Of a stretch of 64,000 nt of DNA, positions 9,443-19,675 are shown piece by piece. Source of the stretch: Izhakiella australiensis (GTDB lineage: Bacteria; Pseudomonadota; Gammaproteobacteria; Enterobacterales; Enterobacteriaceae); assembly GCF_002006995.1 (NCBI RefSeq), contig NZ_MRUL01000008.1, positions 124,001 through 188,000 of the forward strand, in the 5' to 3' direction. A model generated the notes under the pieces. The model did not search any database and had not been told where the DNA came from. It saw only the letters and a list, made by a program, of their open reading frames with translations. The position numbers were made by a program, and so were the translations under genes. Each line of letters begins with the position of its first letter. The first letter of the stretch is position 1.

Positions 9443-10539
9443 ATAAAGTGCTGCTCTATTGCCGCCAGGGGTTTGAAAAGGAATGTGCGGCGGAAATCGC
9501 AGAGAAAGCGGCGGCTCTGGGCATATTTGGCTTTCCCAGGGTGAAAGAGAATGCCGGCTATATTTTGTTTGAAGGCTATCAGCCTGATGACGGTGACAAG
9601 CTGGTGCGTGAACTGCCATTCGCCAGTTTGATCTTTGCCCGCCAGATGGTTGCAGTTAGCGATCTGATTCGCGATTTGCCGAGCGATGATCGGGTAACGC
9701 CTGTCGTTGCCGCGTTACAGGGCGCACTGAAAAAGGGCGGTGATTTGCGCGTGGAAGTGGCTGACACTAACGAAAGCAAAGAGCTGTTAAAGTTTTGCCG
9801 CAAGTTTACCGTGCCGCTGCGCGCCGCACTGCGCCAGGCGGGCATATTGCTCAATCATGAAAGTGCGAAACAGCCGGTGGTGCATGTGTTTTTTATCGCC
9901 CCCGGGCACTGTTACGTGGGCTATTCGCTCAGCAATAACAACTCGCCATTCTTTATGGGCATTCCGCGCCTGCGTTTTCCTGCCGATGCGCCCAGCCGTT
10001 CAACGCTGAAGCTGGAGGAGGCTTTTCACGTTTTTATTCCGGCCGATGAATGGGACGAGCGGCTGGCGAGTGGCATGTATGCGGTCGACCTCGGCGCTTG
10101 CCCCGGCGGCTGGACCTATCAGCTGGTGCAGCGCAGCATGATGGTGCATGCCGTTGATAACGGGCCAATGGCGCCTGCCCTGATGGATAGCGGCCAGGTT
10201 ATGCATCATCGCGAAGACGGTTTTAAATACCGGCCTACCCGCAATAACGTTTACTGGCTGGTATGCGACATGGTGGAAAAGCCGGTACGCGTTGCCCGCT
10301 TAATGGGCGAGTGGCTGGTAAACGGCTGGTGCCGTGAGGCGATTTTTAACCTTAAACTGCCGATGAAAAAACGCTATGAAGAGGTATCGCAGAACCTGTC
10401 CATGCTGGCCGCGCTGCTGAGTGAAAACGGCATTAATGCGCAGATTCAGGCTCGCCACCTCTATCACGATCGCGAAGAGGTGACGGTACACGTCCGACGA
10501 ATCTGGAGCGCCTCCGGCGGACGACGCGACGAGCGCTAA
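9439..10539 (+). CDS. rlmM: 23S rRNA 2'-O-ribose C2498 methyltransferase
   Basis: 366 residues from ATG 9439, identical in length to E. coli RlmM (YgdE). An N-terminal THUMP-like domain is followed by a Rossmann methyltransferase domain with SAM motif [15 protein letters not shown] (~215-230). It 2'-O-methylates C2498 of 23S rRNA. An earlier in-frame ATG at 9313 lies inside ygdD and is not used. The gene ends in a 4-bp tail-to-tail overlap with xni. Confidence 0.95.
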   Translation: MNKVLLYCRQGFEKECAAEIAEKAAALGIFGFPRVKENAGYILFEGYQPDDGDKLVRELPFASLIFARQMVAVSDLIRDLPSDDRVTPVVAALQGALKKGGDLRVEVADTNESKELLKFCRKFTVPLRAALRQAGILLNHESAKQPVVHVFFIAPGHCYVGYSLSNNNSPFFMGIPRLRFPADAPSRSTLKLEEAFHVFIPADEWDERLASGMYAVDLGACPGGWTYQLVQRSMMVHAVDNGPMAPALMDSGQVMHHREDGFKYRPTRNNVYWLVCDMVEKPVRVARLMGEWLVNGWCREAIFNLKLPMKKRYEEVSQNLSMLAALLSENGINAQIQARHLYHDREEVTVHVRRIWSASGGRRDER

Positions 10540-11297
10540 CCCGTAGTCGACAAGCGCAGCTCTTTCAGATTACCGCTAAGCGCCAGGTCAGGTTGCAAGG
10601 TTGCAACCTGACGGCAGGTCAGCGCAATATCGTGCGCCTCTGCCAGCTTGCGCCGCCACTTTTCCTCCACCTGCGGCAGCGCTTCATACAGCGCGTCCAG
10701 CGTGTCATAGGTGTTTAATAACAGCGCCGCTGTTTTGGGACCGATGCCGGCAACGCCGGGGATCTTGCTGCTGTTTATCCCTGCCAGCGCCCAGTAGTCG
10801 GTCAGCTGCTGCGGCGTCACGCCAAAGTGCTGTTCGACAAACGGCAAATCAAGCCAGCGTTTCTGAAAATAGTCACGGATCTGAATTTGCGGCGCCAGCA
10901 GCTGGCAGTAGCCCTTATCGGTAGACACGATGGTCGCCCGGTGACCGCTGGCGACGATGCGCGTTGCCAGCGTTGCTGCCAGGTCGTCGGCTTCGTTGCC
11001 CTCTGAAGTCCAGCAGGCCACGCCTGCCTGTTCAAACGCCTGCCGCAGCGCCGGCATTTCCGCCTGTAAATCTTCTGGCATGGCGCGCCGGCCCGCTTTG
11101 TAGTCAGGCAGCAGCTGGTGGCGCCAACTTTGATGGCGCTGTTCATCATCAAAAACGGCGACCGCATGGCTTGGCTGGCTGTGATGAATGAGTTGATGCA
11201 GCGCGCTGACGCAGGCATCGCGACAGGGGGAACCCTGCACGGCATGCAAGCGGCGGATCAGATTAAGCGCATCAACAATCAGTAGATGGTGTGTCAT
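10536..11297 (-). CDS. xni: Flap endonuclease-like protein Xni (ExoIX)
   Basis: 253 residues (E. coli Xni 251). It resembles the 5'-nuclease domain of DNA polymerase I: start [14 protein letters not shown], acidic metal site [13 protein letters not shown], and a C-terminal helix-hairpin-helix [11 protein letters not shown]. In E. coli it acts as a flap endonuclease and depends on potassium for DNA binding. It is convergent with rlmM. Confidence 0.93.
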   Translation of the reverse strand: MTHHLLIVDALNLIRRLHAVQGSPCRDACVSALHQLIHHSQPSHAVAVFDDEQRHQSWRHQLLPDYKAGRRAMPEDLQAEMPALRQAFEQAGVACWTSEGNEADDLAATLATRIVASGHRATIVSTDKGYCQLLAPQIQIRDYFQKRWLDLPFVEQHFGVTPQQLTDYWALAGINSSKIPGVAGIGPKTAALLLNTYDTLDALYEALPQVEEKWRRKLAEAHDIALTCRQVATLQPDLALSGNLKELRLSTTG

Positions 11298-11300
11298 AGC

Positions 11301-11324
11301 AAAAAGAGCGGCCAGCGGCCGCTC
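11301..11324 (-). terminator. ppnN terminator
   Basis: On the minus strand GAGCGGC / GCCGCTC with a 5-nt loop is followed by TTTTT, 10 bp past the ppnN stop and just before the xni start. It therefore separates the two minus-strand genes. Confidence 0.7.
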
Positions 11325-11333
11325 ATTACATCC

Positions 11334-12698
11334 TTAGCGGATAATTTCGTAGCAGGGAATATATGCCGTACCCGGCAATTTCATCCGGTGCTGGGCGACG
11401 AAGCCCTGCAGCAGATCGTCCATGCGATGCATCATTTCAGGATCGCCGTGAAGCTTGTACGGCCCGGATTTCTCGATCTCTTTAATGGCAAAATCTTTTA
11501 CGTTACCGGCAACGATCCCGGAAAATGCTTTGCGCAGCGTGGCTGCCAGTTTTTCGGCGGGCTGATTGGGGTAAAGATTGAGCGCGGCCATATTTTCATG
11601 GCTTGGGTTAAAGGGAACCTGTAGCTCCTGCTCGACGCGTAGCGCCCAGTTAAAGCTATAGGCATCGCCGGTTTCACGCCGGTGTTCTTTAACCTTCGGC
11701 ATCGCCTTCTTCATCTGGCTGGCGACTGCTGCCGGATCGTCAATAATAATCTGATAGTGGCGACGCGCTGCCTCACCCAAGGTACTGACGATAAATTCAT
11801 CCAGCACTTTGAAGTAGTCGGCACTCTCTTTAGGTCCGGTCAGTATCAGTGGCAGAACCTGATCGTGGTTATGGGGGTTCATCAGGATGCCCAGCAGATA
11901 AAGCAGCTCTTCGGCAGTACCTACCCCGCCAGGGAAGATGATAATGCCGTGCGCGATGCGGACAAAGGCTTCAAGGCGCTTTTCAATATCCGGCATGATG
12001 ATGAGCTCATTAACCAGCGGATTCGGCGGCTCGGCGGCAATAATAGAGGGCTCGGTCAGACCAATAAAGCGCGCTTCTTTATAACGCTGCTGCGCATGGC
12101 CGACGGCCGCGCCTTTCATCGGTGCTTCCATTACGCCAGGCCCGCACCCGGTGCAGATATTCAACTCACGCAGACCAAGCTGAGCGCCAACGTTGCGGCA
12201 ATACTGATATTCGATGGCGTTAATTGAATGGCCGCCCCAGCACACCACGGTGTTCGGCACCTCGCCAACGTGAAGCGCGCGGGCATTACGCAGAATAGAA
12301 AACACCTGATTGGTGATTTGTACCGAGCTTTCAATATCCGGACGCTGGAAGCGCCCGGCGTTGTCGAGCTGGCCGTTAACAAACAGTATGTCGCGCAGCA
12401 CCGCAAACAGGTTGGCTTGCAGCGAGCGGATCAGACGGCCATCAACAAAGGCTTCTTCCGGGGGGTTAATCAGTTCAAGCTTGACCCCACGCTCGCGGCG
12501 TAGCACGTTGATGTCAAAGTCCTGAAAACGGGAAAGCAGTTCGTGGCTGCTGTCAGTCTGACTACCTGAATTGAGCACGGCAAGTGAACAGTTACGGAAC
12601 AGCTGATAGAGATCGCTGCTGGCCGTGCGTTTCAGCATATCGACTTCAAGCTGTGAAAGCAGATCCATTGAGCCAAGTGGGCTAATTTGTGTAATCAA
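11334..12698 (-). CDS. ppnN: Pyrimidine/purine nucleotide 5'-monophosphate nucleosidase
   Basis: 454 residues, same as E. coli PpnN (YgdH). The central LOG-like domain shows [31 protein letters not shown] and [18 protein letters not shown], the last being the PGGxGTxxE catalytic motif. It hydrolyses nucleoside monophosphates to base and ribose-5-phosphate. E. coli PpnN is known to be bound and stimulated by (p)ppGpp, which links it to relA in this window. Confidence 0.95.
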   Translation of the reverse strand: MITQISPLGSMDLLSQLEVDMLKRTASSDLYQLFRNCSLAVLNSGSQTDSSHELLSRFQDFDINVLRRERGVKLELINPPEEAFVDGRLIRSLQANLFAVLRDILFVNGQLDNAGRFQRPDIESSVQITNQVFSILRNARALHVGEVPNTVVCWGGHSINAIEYQYCRNVGAQLGLRELNICTGCGPGVMEAPMKGAAVGHAQQRYKEARFIGLTEPSIIAAEPPNPLVNELIIMPDIEKRLEAFVRIAHGIIIFPGGVGTAEELLYLLGILMNPHNHDQVLPLILTGPKESADYFKVLDEFIVSTLGEAARRHYQIIIDDPAAVASQMKKAMPKVKEHRRETGDAYSFNWALRVEQELQVPFNPSHENMAALNLYPNQPAEKLAATLRKAFSGIVAGNVKDFAIKEIEKSGPYKLHGDPEMMHRMDDLLQGFVAQHRMKLPGTAYIPCYEIIR

Positions 12699-12875
12699 AA
12701 TAACTCCTTTGCACCCGCCAGGGTGAGCAATAGCCCGTCGCTCCGTTCAGCGGAAAGCGGCGGGACGAAAAATCCCTGATGGCATACTCAAAACCATCGT
12801 CTTCCAGAGTAGCCCTGACAGCAGCCATTTAACAAGAGAGCAGCCGGACGAAAAGCACTGGATAATCAAGGCGGT

Positions 12876-13721
12876 TTACTGACGCACCAGTCGTGAATGA
12901 GAAGGCTGGAAGCTACCGTTGCTGCGCCACGGGTTGATATCCAGCCCGCCGCGACGGGTGTAGCGGGCGTAAACGCTCAGCTGTTCCGGGTGGCAGAAAC
13001 GTTGTATATCGTTGAAGATGCGTTCAACGCACTGCTCGTGAAATTCATTGTGGTGGCGGAAAGAGACCAGGTAGCGTAGCAGCGCTTCACGGTCGATACG
13101 CGGGCCGCGATAGCTTATCTGCACCGAGCCCCAGTCGGGTTGATTGGTGATCAGGCAGTTGGACTTCAGCAGATGGCTGACCAACTGCTCCTCTGCTATT
13201 TCCTCACCGGCGGCATGTTGCAGATAGCCAGCATCGAACTGATAGCGCTCAATGGCGATATCCTGTTCATCGATGCAAACGCCGCTAAAATGCCCCAGCG
13301 GTTGACCTTCAATTTCCTGCACTCTGAATAATGCGATGCTGACGTCGCCCCCGGCACAGGCGCTGAGATCCCGTTCGAGCGTGGCGCGCACCTCGCCCCA
13401 GCTGCTAAATTTCGTCTGATTGAAGCTGTTGAGGTAAAGTTTAAAGCTCTTTGATTCAATCAGATTTACGCTGCGCGCATCCAGCGTCACCTCGCCGACA
13501 GCCACCTGCGGCAGGCCGCGCGCGTTAAGCCAGGAAAGCTCGTAAAGCGTCCAGATGTCAGCACCGTGAAACGGCAGCGAGTCTGCTTGCAGACCCAGTG
13601 GTTCACGATTCATCGCGCGCGGCACAGCCTGAAGCAAAGCCGGATCGTAACGATCCTGATAGGCGGTGGGTTTACCTAACGTCAGACTTTGCAGCGCCTG
13701 ATGCTGTTGATAAGAAGACAT
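12876..13721 (-). CDS. queF: NADPH-dependent 7-cyano-7-deazaguanine reductase
   Basis: 281 residues from ATG 13721 (E. coli QueF 282). It reduces the nitrile preQ0 to preQ1 in queuosine synthesis. The bimodular tunnel-fold protein shows the QueF motif [17 protein letters not shown] (~103-120). The catalytic Cys that forms the thioimide is in [16 protein letters not shown] (~189). A longer frame to 13745 adds eight residues without better support. QueE and QueD of the same pathway are at 42.5 and 44.1 kb. Confidence 0.95.
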   Translation of the reverse strand: MSSYQQHQALQSLTLGKPTAYQDRYDPALLQAVPRAMNREPLGLQADSLPFHGADIWTLYELSWLNARGLPQVAVGEVTLDARSVNLIESKSFKLYLNSFNQTKFSSWGEVRATLERDLSACAGGDVSIALFRVQEIEGQPLGHFSGVCIDEQDIAIERYQFDAGYLQHAAGEEIAEEQLVSHLLKSNCLITNQPDWGSVQISYRGPRIDREALLRYLVSFRHHNEFHEQCVERIFNDIQRFCHPEQLSVYARYTRRGGLDINPWRSNGSFQPSHSRLVRQ

Positions 13722-13803
13722 AATGCTACCCTGATAGACTGCCACAATACATACAGATACAGCCGCATAGTTTAACGCAGGCTGCCGAGAGTGAGAAAAA
13801 TTA

Positions 13804-14352
13804 ATGTCCGAAGATACGGCCCAGGCCCTGAAAATATTTACCGCAAGCTGGTGTCAACACTGGCAGGATTCACTGGGGCACGGCCCGCTGAGCAGCGAAC
13901 TGTATGGTATTCCTTCACCCTGCGTTATCACCACCAGCGGCGAGCAGGTTTTCTGGCAGCCGCAGCCCTTCCAGCCGGCGGCTGACCTGAGGGCGGTAGG
14001 TCAGGCGTTAGATATTGAGATACAACCTTCCGTTAGTGCTTTCTATACCACGCAGTTTGCCGGTGAGATGACGGCGCGCTTTGACGGCCTTGATTTGCAG
14101 CTGTCGCAAGTCTGGAGCCCGGACGACTTTAGCCGCACTCAGGAAAACTTGATAGGGCATCTGTTAATGAAGCGTCGTCTGAAGCAGACTCCAACCCTGT
14201 TTATAGCCACCACGGGTACTGACCTGGATGTGGTGTCGGTGTGTAATTTGACCGGCGCGGTTGTTCTTGAACGTTTGGGTAGCAAACAGCGGCAAAGCCT
14301 GGCGAACTCGCTGTATGATTTTCTTGCACAATTACAACCAGTTATATCTTGA
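13804..14352 (+). CDS. syd: SecY-interacting protein Syd
   Basis: 182 residues (E. coli 181), a single Syd-family domain. Syd is a peripheral inner-membrane protein that binds SecY and can dissociate poorly assembled SecYEG; its physiological role is unclear. It is divergent from queF and followed by csrB, as in E. coli. Confidence 0.93.
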   Translation: MSEDTAQALKIFTASWCQHWQDSLGHGPLSSELYGIPSPCVITTSGEQVFWQPQPFQPAADLRAVGQALDIEIQPSVSAFYTTQFAGEMTARFDGLDLQLSQVWSPDDFSRTQENLIGHLLMKRRLKQTPTLFIATTGTDLDVVSVCNLTGAVVLERLGSKQRQSLANSLYDFLAQLQPVIS

Positions 14353-14374
14353 TTTGAGATAAGGTCTGCTTTGC

Positions 14375-14417
14375 TTGTGAGATATATCTCGCAATTGCTG
14401 TGAGATATACCGCAAGC
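14375..14417 (+). promoter_or_regulatory. Putative UvrY (GacA-type) activator sites for csrB
   Basis: TTGTGAGATATATCTCGCAA (14375-14394) is a 20-bp palindrome with one mismatch. It matches the TGTnAGA-n-TCTnACA form of GacA/UvrY upstream sites. A second, degraded copy (TGTGAGATATACCGCA) follows at ~14399. The pair sits ~170 bp upstream of the csrB -10, the far-upstream position where UvrY acts in E. coli. The cognate sensor BarA is encoded at 23.9-26.6 kb. Confidence 0.65.
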
Positions 14418-14560
14418 GAAATGAGAATGTTTTCGCGCAGATGGTTGTGAAAACTTTGTAAATCAAAAGGTTGGCTTGTAGGCACGGCAAAGTTAATTTT
14501 TTATTGCCGCAGACAGAAATACCGCTGGCTTGTTTAATTAAGGGAAAAGGTCAGAATATC

Positions 14561-14566
14561 TATAAT
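14561..14566 (+). promoter_or_regulatory. csrB promoter -10 box
   Basis: A consensus TATAAT lies immediately before the csrB-like RNA. Only a weak -35 (TTAAGG, 14538-14543) is present at 17-bp spacing, as expected for an activator-dependent promoter. Confidence 0.7.
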
Positions 14567-14572
14567 GGCAAG

Positions 14573-14879
14573 GAAGTCAGGGACAGAAACAGCATCAGGA
14601 AGTGTTGTTTCGGTTCAGGGAACAGCATCAGGATGATGTTACAAGGACAGGCTTCAGGAATGAAGCGAGGATCGCTCAGGACGAGTTCAGGGACACCTCC
14701 AGGAAGGAGAATGTGAGCCTGCAGGACCGCAGGTGGGTCATGGATGCTTAAGGAGCACGGCCAGATGCCGTTTTCAGGATGATTTGGAAAAGTTTTCAAG
14801 GATGAGCAGGGAGCACTAACGTAGCTGGAATGCTGCTAAACGAACCGGGAGCACTGTTTTTGCAGTGCTCCCTTTTTTT
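14573..14879 (+). ncRNA. csrB: CsrB, CsrA-sequestering regulatory RNA
   Basis: About 307 nt between syd and yqcC, the E. coli csrB position. It contains about 20 GGA motifs, many as CAGGA(T/A)G in short hairpin loops (for example CTTCAGGAATGAAG, ATCAGGATGAT). The 3' part (GAGCAGGGAGCA, GTAGCTGGAATGCTGC, CGAACCGGGAGCACTG) is nearly identical to E. coli CsrB. It titrates the translational regulator CsrA. It is shorter than the 369-nt E. coli RNA, with some hairpins missing. The 5' end is uncertain by ~6 nt. Confidence 0.93.
14847..14879 (+). terminator. csrB terminator
   Basis: The perfect 10-bp stem GGGAGCACTG / CAGTGCTCCC is followed by seven T. Its ascending arm itself contains a GGA, as in E. 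coli. Confidence 0.9.
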
Positions 14880-14962
14880 GTGCCTGCATCGGGGATTTCA
14901 CGCCGTCGCCCGCTGGAAATGATATCCTGAGTCCCTGTATTTTTCTCTGCGGGAAACAAGCT

Positions 14963-15283
14963 ATGAATCAGCAAATTCGCCGCCATCTGCATGATATTGA
15001 AAGCCTGCTGCGTGAGGCCGGTTTGTGGCAGCAGCAGGCGCCCAGCCAGCAGGCGCTGGCCAGCAGCGAACCTTTTTGTGTGGATACCCTGACGCCGCTG
15101 CAGTGGCTGCAGTGGATTTTATTGCCGCGTATGCATGCGCTGCTCGACAGCCAGAGCGCGCTGCCGGCCAATTTTGCCGTCGCACCCTACTATGAAGTGG
15201 CGCTGGAAGGTGATATTCCGCAGCGTGCCCGGCTGCTTCACCTGCTCAATCAGCTGGATGCCCAGTTTGGTAAAGCGCCATGA
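14963..15283 (+). CDS. yqcC: YqcC family protein (DUF446)
   Basis: 106 residues (E. coli YqcC 109), all-helical, conserved core PLQWLQWILLPRMHALLD. No function is established. It overlaps the truC start by 4 bp (ATGA at 15280-15283) and is the first gene of yqcC-truC-yqcA. Confidence 0.92.
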   Translation: MNQQIRRHLHDIESLLREAGLWQQQAPSQQALASSEPFCVDTLTPLQWLQWILLPRMHALLDSQSALPANFAVAPYYEVALEGDIPQRARLLHLLNQLDAQFGKAP

Positions 15284-16056
15284 TTGAGGTGATTTATCAG
15301 GATGAATGGCTGGTGGCGGTCAACAAGCCTGCCGGTTGGCTGGTGCACCGCAGCTGGCTGGACAGCAAAGAAACGCGCTTTGTGATGCAAACAGTGCGCG
15401 ACCAGATAGGCCAGCATGTTTTTACCGTTCATCGCCTCGACAGGCCGACATCCGGCGTTTTACTGATGGGGCTTTCCAGCGAAATCGGACGCCTGCTGGC
15501 AGAGCAGTTCGCTGCCCATCAGATAGAAAAAACCTATCATGCCGTGGTGCGTGGCTGGCTGCAGGGGGCAGGCTGCCTGGACTATCCGCTGGTCGAAGAG
15601 CACGACAAAATCGCCGATAAGTTCAGCCAGGCTGAAAAGCCCGCGCAGCAAGCCATTACCGACTGGCGCGCCATGGCGCAGGCTGAGGCGGCGATTGCCG
15701 TCGGGCGCTATCCTACCGCTCGCTATGGACTGGTGGAACTGCGGCCGGAGACCGGACGTAAACACCAGCTGCGTCGCCATCTTGCCCATTTACGCCATCC
15801 GATCATCGGCGACAGCAAACATGGCGACCTGCGTCAGAATCGCGCAGCTGCGGAGCATCTGGCGATGAACCGTTTGATGCTGCATGCCAGCAAGCTGGTG
15901 CTCAGGCACCCGGTCACCGGTGACCTGCTGACCCTTGAAGCCGCGCTGGACCCCTGCTGGCAACAGGTTCTGCAACGCTTTAGCTGGCAGCATTTTTTCC
16001 CTGCAAACCACAGGGTTGAGTTTAGTGTTCACAATCAGGATAGTGAGTCTGTTTAA
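15280..16056 (+). CDS. truC: tRNA pseudouridine(65) synthase
   Basis: 258 residues (E. coli 260), RluA family. The catalytic Asp lies in VHRLDRPTSGVLLMG (~50-65), and the family motif GRKHQLRRHLAHLRHPIIGD is at ~158-178. It isomerises U65 in tRNA-Ile and tRNA-Asp. Coupled to yqcC by overlapping stop and start codons; yqcA follows after 27 bp. Confidence 0.95.
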   Translation: MIEVIYQDEWLVAVNKPAGWLVHRSWLDSKETRFVMQTVRDQIGQHVFTVHRLDRPTSGVLLMGLSSEIGRLLAEQFAAHQIEKTYHAVVRGWLQGAGCLDYPLVEEHDKIADKFSQAEKPAQQAITDWRAMAQAEAAIAVGRYPTARYGLVELRPETGRKHQLRRHLAHLRHPIIGDSKHGDLRQNRAAAEHLAMNRLMLHASKLVLRHPVTGDLLTLEAALDPCWQQVLQRFSWQHFFPANHRVEFSVHNQDSESV

Positions 16057-16083
16057 TCTGCCGTAAAGACTGGAGAAGAATCG

Positions 16084-16530
16084 ATGGCCGAAATTGGCAT
16101 TTTTGTTGGCACCGTGTACGGCAATGCGCTGCTGGTCGCGGAAGAGGCGCAAACGCTGCTGCAGGAGACGGGACATCAGGCAACGCTGTTTGAAGATCCT
16201 GAGCTTGCGGATTGGCAGAATTATCAGGATAAGGTTGTATTGATCATCACCTCGACTACCGGTCAGGGGGATTTGCCTGACAGCATTGCGCCGCTGTTTC
16301 AGGGCATTAAAGATAAGCTGGGACATCAGCCGCAGCTGCGCTATGGCGTGATTGCGCTGGGCGACAGCAGCTACGATCATTTTTGCGGCGGCGGCAAGCA
16401 GTTCGACGCGCTTTTGCAGGAGCAGGGCGCGCAGCGTCTGGGTGAGGTGCTGACAATCGACGCCGCAGAGTATCCGGAGGCAGAAGAGGTTTCGCAGCCC
16501 TGGGTTGAAAGCTGGAGTGCTGCTTTGTAA
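16084..16530 (+). CDS. yqcA: Flavodoxin YqcA
   Basis: 148 residues (E. coli 149). The FMN phosphate loop is [13 protein letters not shown] (~8-20), and the later loops [10 protein letters not shown] and [14 protein letters not shown] bind the isoalloxazine. It is a short-chain flavodoxin-like electron carrier with no proven partner. Last gene of the operon. A GC palindrome CGCGCCAG / CTGGCGCG (16548-16565) lies just after it without a T tract. Confidence 0.92.
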   Translation: MAEIGIFVGTVYGNALLVAEEAQTLLQETGHQATLFEDPELADWQNYQDKVVLIITSTTGQGDLPDSIAPLFQGIKDKLGHQPQLRYGVIALGDSSYDHFCGGGKQFDALLQEQGAQRLGEVLTIDAAEYPEAEEVSQPWVESWSAAL

Positions 16531-16950
16531 GTCATTTTTTCCAAGGTCGCGCCAGCCCTGGCGCGGCGTTAACGGCGCGGGTATTACGTTGCCGCCAATG
16601 TTTCATTTCCCCTTATCTTTCCCCCTGGCGAAATCCAGCCCGGCAGCTGGCTTAGCGTCAATACGTGACCTCGCCCCCAGAATATTGTGCAAATATCTAA
16701 ATTTTGTTGGTTATTAAGTTAATTACCTGTGCGTTTGTCCAATGTTAACTGATGCATCGATTTTTATACTTTATCGGTGTCCCGATAGTTGCCGGTGACA
16801 TACGCGCGGAGCGACGCGACAACACGATATTACTAACGCGCGATGATTAATAACTTATCTCTATTAAATCCAACATCATTCTGATACCCGACGCGATCTG
16901 TATGCAGTTCAGAGTGAAAGTAGCTAACCGCTATATTTCAGGAGTGCATC
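16531..16950 (+). promoter_or_regulatory. 420-bp control region upstream of gudP
   Basis: No credible ORF was found. The right half is AT-rich and probably holds the promoter of the glucarate operon. In E. coli this operon is activated by CdaR, whose gene is not in the window. A clear SD (AGGAG, 16940-16944) stands 6 nt before the gudP ATG. I could not assign -35/-10 boxes or a CdaR site with confidence. Confidence 0.4.
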
Positions 16951-18303
16951 ATGAATTCATTCAGCGAGAGCCAGGTCACCACCAGCGGGCAAAAAAAAAC
17001 CAACGCCCGCTACTGGATTGTGGTGATGCTGTTTATCGTAACGTCTTTTAACTATGGCGACCGGGCAACGCTGTCGATCGCCGGTTCATCTATGGCGAAA
17101 GAGATCGGGCTTGATCCGGTCGGTATGGGCTATATCTTCTCGGCGTTTTCCTGGGCCTACGTCATCGGGCAGATCCCTGGCGGCTGGCTTCTGGACCGCT
17201 TTGGTTCGAAAAAAGTGTATTTCTGGAGCATCTTCATCTGGTCGCTATTTACCCTGCTGCAGGGATTTGTCGATCTGTTTAGCGGCTCCGGGATTATCGC
17301 CGCGCTGTTTTTCCTGCGCTTCTGCGTCGGCCTGGCGGAGGCGCCTTCATTTCCGGGCAACAGTCGCATCGTTGCCGCCTGGTTTCCGGCGCAGGAGCGC
17401 GGCACGGCAGTGGCTATCTTTAACTCCGCACAGTATTTCGCCACCGTGATCTTTGCCCCCATTATGGGCTGGCTGACCGCCACCGTCGGCTGGGCGCATG
17501 TATTCTGGTTTATGGGCGGCCTTGGCATCATCCTCAGCCTGGTCTGGCTGCGGGTGATCCATGACCCGAACACTCATCCCGGGGTGAACAAAGCTGAGCT
17601 GGAATATATGGAGCAGGGCGGCGCGCTGATCAATATGGATGCCAGGAAAGCCGAGCGGCAGGTCAGCTTTGGTGAGAAGTGGTATCAGATCAAACAGCTG
17701 CTTTCATCGCGCATGATGCTGGGGATCTATCTCGGTCAATACTGTATTAACGCGCTGACCTACTTTTTTATCACCTGGTTTCCGGTCTATCTGGTGCAGG
17801 CGCGCGGCATGTCAATTCTCAAAGCGGGATTTGTCGCCTCGATTCCGGCGGTATGCGGCTTTCTCGGCGGCGTATTGGGCGGCGTGATTTCCGATTATCT
17901 GATGCGCCGTACCGGCTCGTTGAATATCGCGCGCAAAACGCCAATCGTGGTGGGAATGCTGCTGTCGGTATCCATGGTGGTTTGTAACTACGTTGAAACC
18001 GAATGGGTGGTGGTCTTTTTTATGGCGATGGCCTTCTTCGGTAAGGGCATCGGCGCGCTGGGCTGGGCGGTGATGGCGGATACGGCGCCAAAAGAGATCA
18101 GCGGCCTGAGCGGCGGTTTGTTCAATATGTTTGGCAATTTCTCCGGCATCGTGACGCCGATTGCCATCGGTTACATCATTGCCGTGACGGGCTCTTACAA
18201 CGGCGCGCTGGTATATGTCGGTATCCATGCGGTGGTGACGGTGATCAGCTTCCTGGTGATTGTAAAAGATATCAAGCGCATTGAACTGAAACATCTGAGC
18301 TAA
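16951..18303 (+). CDS. gudP: D-glucarate/galactarate MFS transporter
   Basis: 450 residues with 12 predicted membrane segments, anion:cation symporter family of the MFS. RYWIVVMLFIVTSFNYGDRA in TM1 and LDRFGSKKVYFWS (MFS motif A) after TM2 match E. coli GudP/GarP. It imports D-glucarate and related aldarates through the inner membrane with protons. First gene of a six-gene catabolic block; gudX follows after 9 bp. Confidence 0.95.
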   Translation: MNSFSESQVTTSGQKKTNARYWIVVMLFIVTSFNYGDRATLSIAGSSMAKEIGLDPVGMGYIFSAFSWAYVIGQIPGGWLLDRFGSKKVYFWSIFIWSLFTLLQGFVDLFSGSGIIAALFFLRFCVGLAEAPSFPGNSRIVAAWFPAQERGTAVAIFNSAQYFATVIFAPIMGWLTATVGWAHVFWFMGGLGIILSLVWLRVIHDPNTHPGVNKAELEYMEQGGALINMDARKAERQVSFGEKWYQIKQLLSSRMMLGIYLGQYCINALTYFFITWFPVYLVQARGMSILKAGFVASIPAVCGFLGGVLGGVISDYLMRRTGSLNIARKTPIVVGMLLSVSMVVCNYVETEWVVVFFMAMAFFGKGIGALGWAVMADTAPKEISGLSGGLFNMFGNFSGIVTPIAIGYIIAVTGSYNGALVYVGIHAVVTVISFLVIVKDIKRIELKHLS

Positions 18304-18312
18304 GGAGTGATG

Positions 18313-19650
18313 ATGACAACACAAAGCACGCCGGTAATTACCGAAATGCGGGTGATACCGGTTGCCGGTTACGACAGCATGCTGCTCAATATTGGCGGCG
18401 CTCATGGCGCCTGCTTTACCCGCAATATCGTGGTGCTGACGGATAGCGCCGGCCACACCGGCGTTGGCGAGGCGCCGGGCGGGGAGACCATTCTTCGCAC
18501 GCTGCAGGAGAGCGCCACTCAGGTCATCGGTCAGCAGATAGCGCGCCTGAATCGCATTGTTCAGCAGGTCCATCAGGGCAATCAGGCGGCGGATTTTGCG
18601 GCTTTTGGCCAGGGCGCCTGGACTTTTGAGCTCAAGGTTAATGCGGTTGCCGCGCTGGAAGCCGCGCTGTTGGATTTACTCGGCCAGTACCTGGGCGTAC
18701 CGGTTGCCGAACTGTTGGGACCGGGCAAGCAGCGCGATGAAGTCACGGTTCTTGGCTACCTGTTTTACATCGGCGATCGGCTAAAAACCGATCTGCCTTA
18801 TCAGCAAGGCGCCTCGGGCGGCCACGACTGGTATCACCTGCGCCATCAGCAGGCAATGGACAGCGCGGCCATCGTTCGACTGGCGCAGGCGGCGCAGGAT
18901 CGCTACGGTTTTAAAGATTTCAAGCTCAAAGGCGGCGTGCTGCCGGGTGAGCAGGAGATCGACGCGGCCTGCGCGCTGAAAAAGCATTTTCCCGCAGCGC
19001 GTATCACGGTCGACCCAAACGGCGCATGGCATCTGCAAGAAGCTATCGCTTTGTGTAAAGGCATGGGTGAGGTGCTGACCTACGCGGAAGATCCCTGCGG
19101 TGCTGAACAGGGCTACTCCGGACGTGAAGTGATGGCGGAGTTCCGTCGCGCCACCGGCCTGCCGGTCGCGACCAATATGATCGCCACCAACTGGCGTGAA
19201 ATGGGGCATGCCGTGCAGCTTAACGCCGTCGACATTCCGCTGGCGGACCCGCATTTCTGGACCCTGAGTGGCGCGGTGCGGGTGGCGCAGCTGTGCGATG
19301 AATGGGGCCTGACATGGGGCTGCCATTCGAATAATCACTTTGATATTTCCCTGGCGATGTTCAGCCACGTCGGCGCGGCGGCGCCGGGTAACCCCACCGC
19401 GCTGGATACCCACTGGATCTGGCAGGAAGGCGATCAGCGTCTGACAAAAAATCCGCTGCGGATAGTCAATGGCAAGATCAGCATTGGCGATGCGCCCGGC
19501 TTCGGTATTGAGCTGGACTGGCCGCGAATTGAACAGGCCAATGCGCTGTACAAATCGCTACCAGCCGGCGCCCGCAATGATGCGGCGGCGATGCAGTATT
19601 TAATCCCCGGCTGGCAGTTTGATCGCAAGCGCCCGGCCTTCGGCCGCTAA
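18313..19650 (+). CDS. gudX: Glucarate dehydratase-related protein GudX
   Basis: 445 residues from ATG 18313 (SD AAGGAG 5 nt upstream), close to E. coli GudX. Enolase superfamily: N-terminal capping domain (~1-130) and C-terminal barrel with the Lys motif [13 protein letters not shown] (~205), metal ligands in ITVDPNGAW and [11 protein letters not shown], and the His motif [12 protein letters not shown] (~338). Known GudX has weak dehydratase/epimerase activity on glucarate and idarate. It is clearly a duplicate of gudD next door, with which it shares long identical stretches. Confidence 0.94.
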   Translation: MTTQSTPVITEMRVIPVAGYDSMLLNIGGAHGACFTRNIVVLTDSAGHTGVGEAPGGETILRTLQESATQVIGQQIARLNRIVQQVHQGNQAADFAAFGQGAWTFELKVNAVAALEAALLDLLGQYLGVPVAELLGPGKQRDEVTVLGYLFYIGDRLKTDLPYQQGASGGHDWYHLRHQQAMDSAAIVRLAQAAQDRYGFKDFKLKGGVLPGEQEIDAACALKKHFPAARITVDPNGAWHLQEAIALCKGMGEVLTYAEDPCGAEQGYSGREVMAEFRRATGLPVATNMIATNWREMGHAVQLNAVDIPLADPHFWTLSGAVRVAQLCDEWGLTWGCHSNNHFDISLAMFSHVGAAAPGNPTALDTHWIWQEGDQRLTKNPLRIVNGKISIGDAPGFGIELDWPRIEQANALYKSLPAGARNDAAAMQYLIPGWQFDRKRPAFGR

Positions 19651-19675
19651 GCCCGTTAAACAGAAGGAATGCAAA

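Noticed and set aside
14471-14716. 81-codon ORF across the start of csrB
   Set aside because: The sequence is dominated by repeated GGA hairpin loops of the RNA; the translated product is low in complexity and has no SD.
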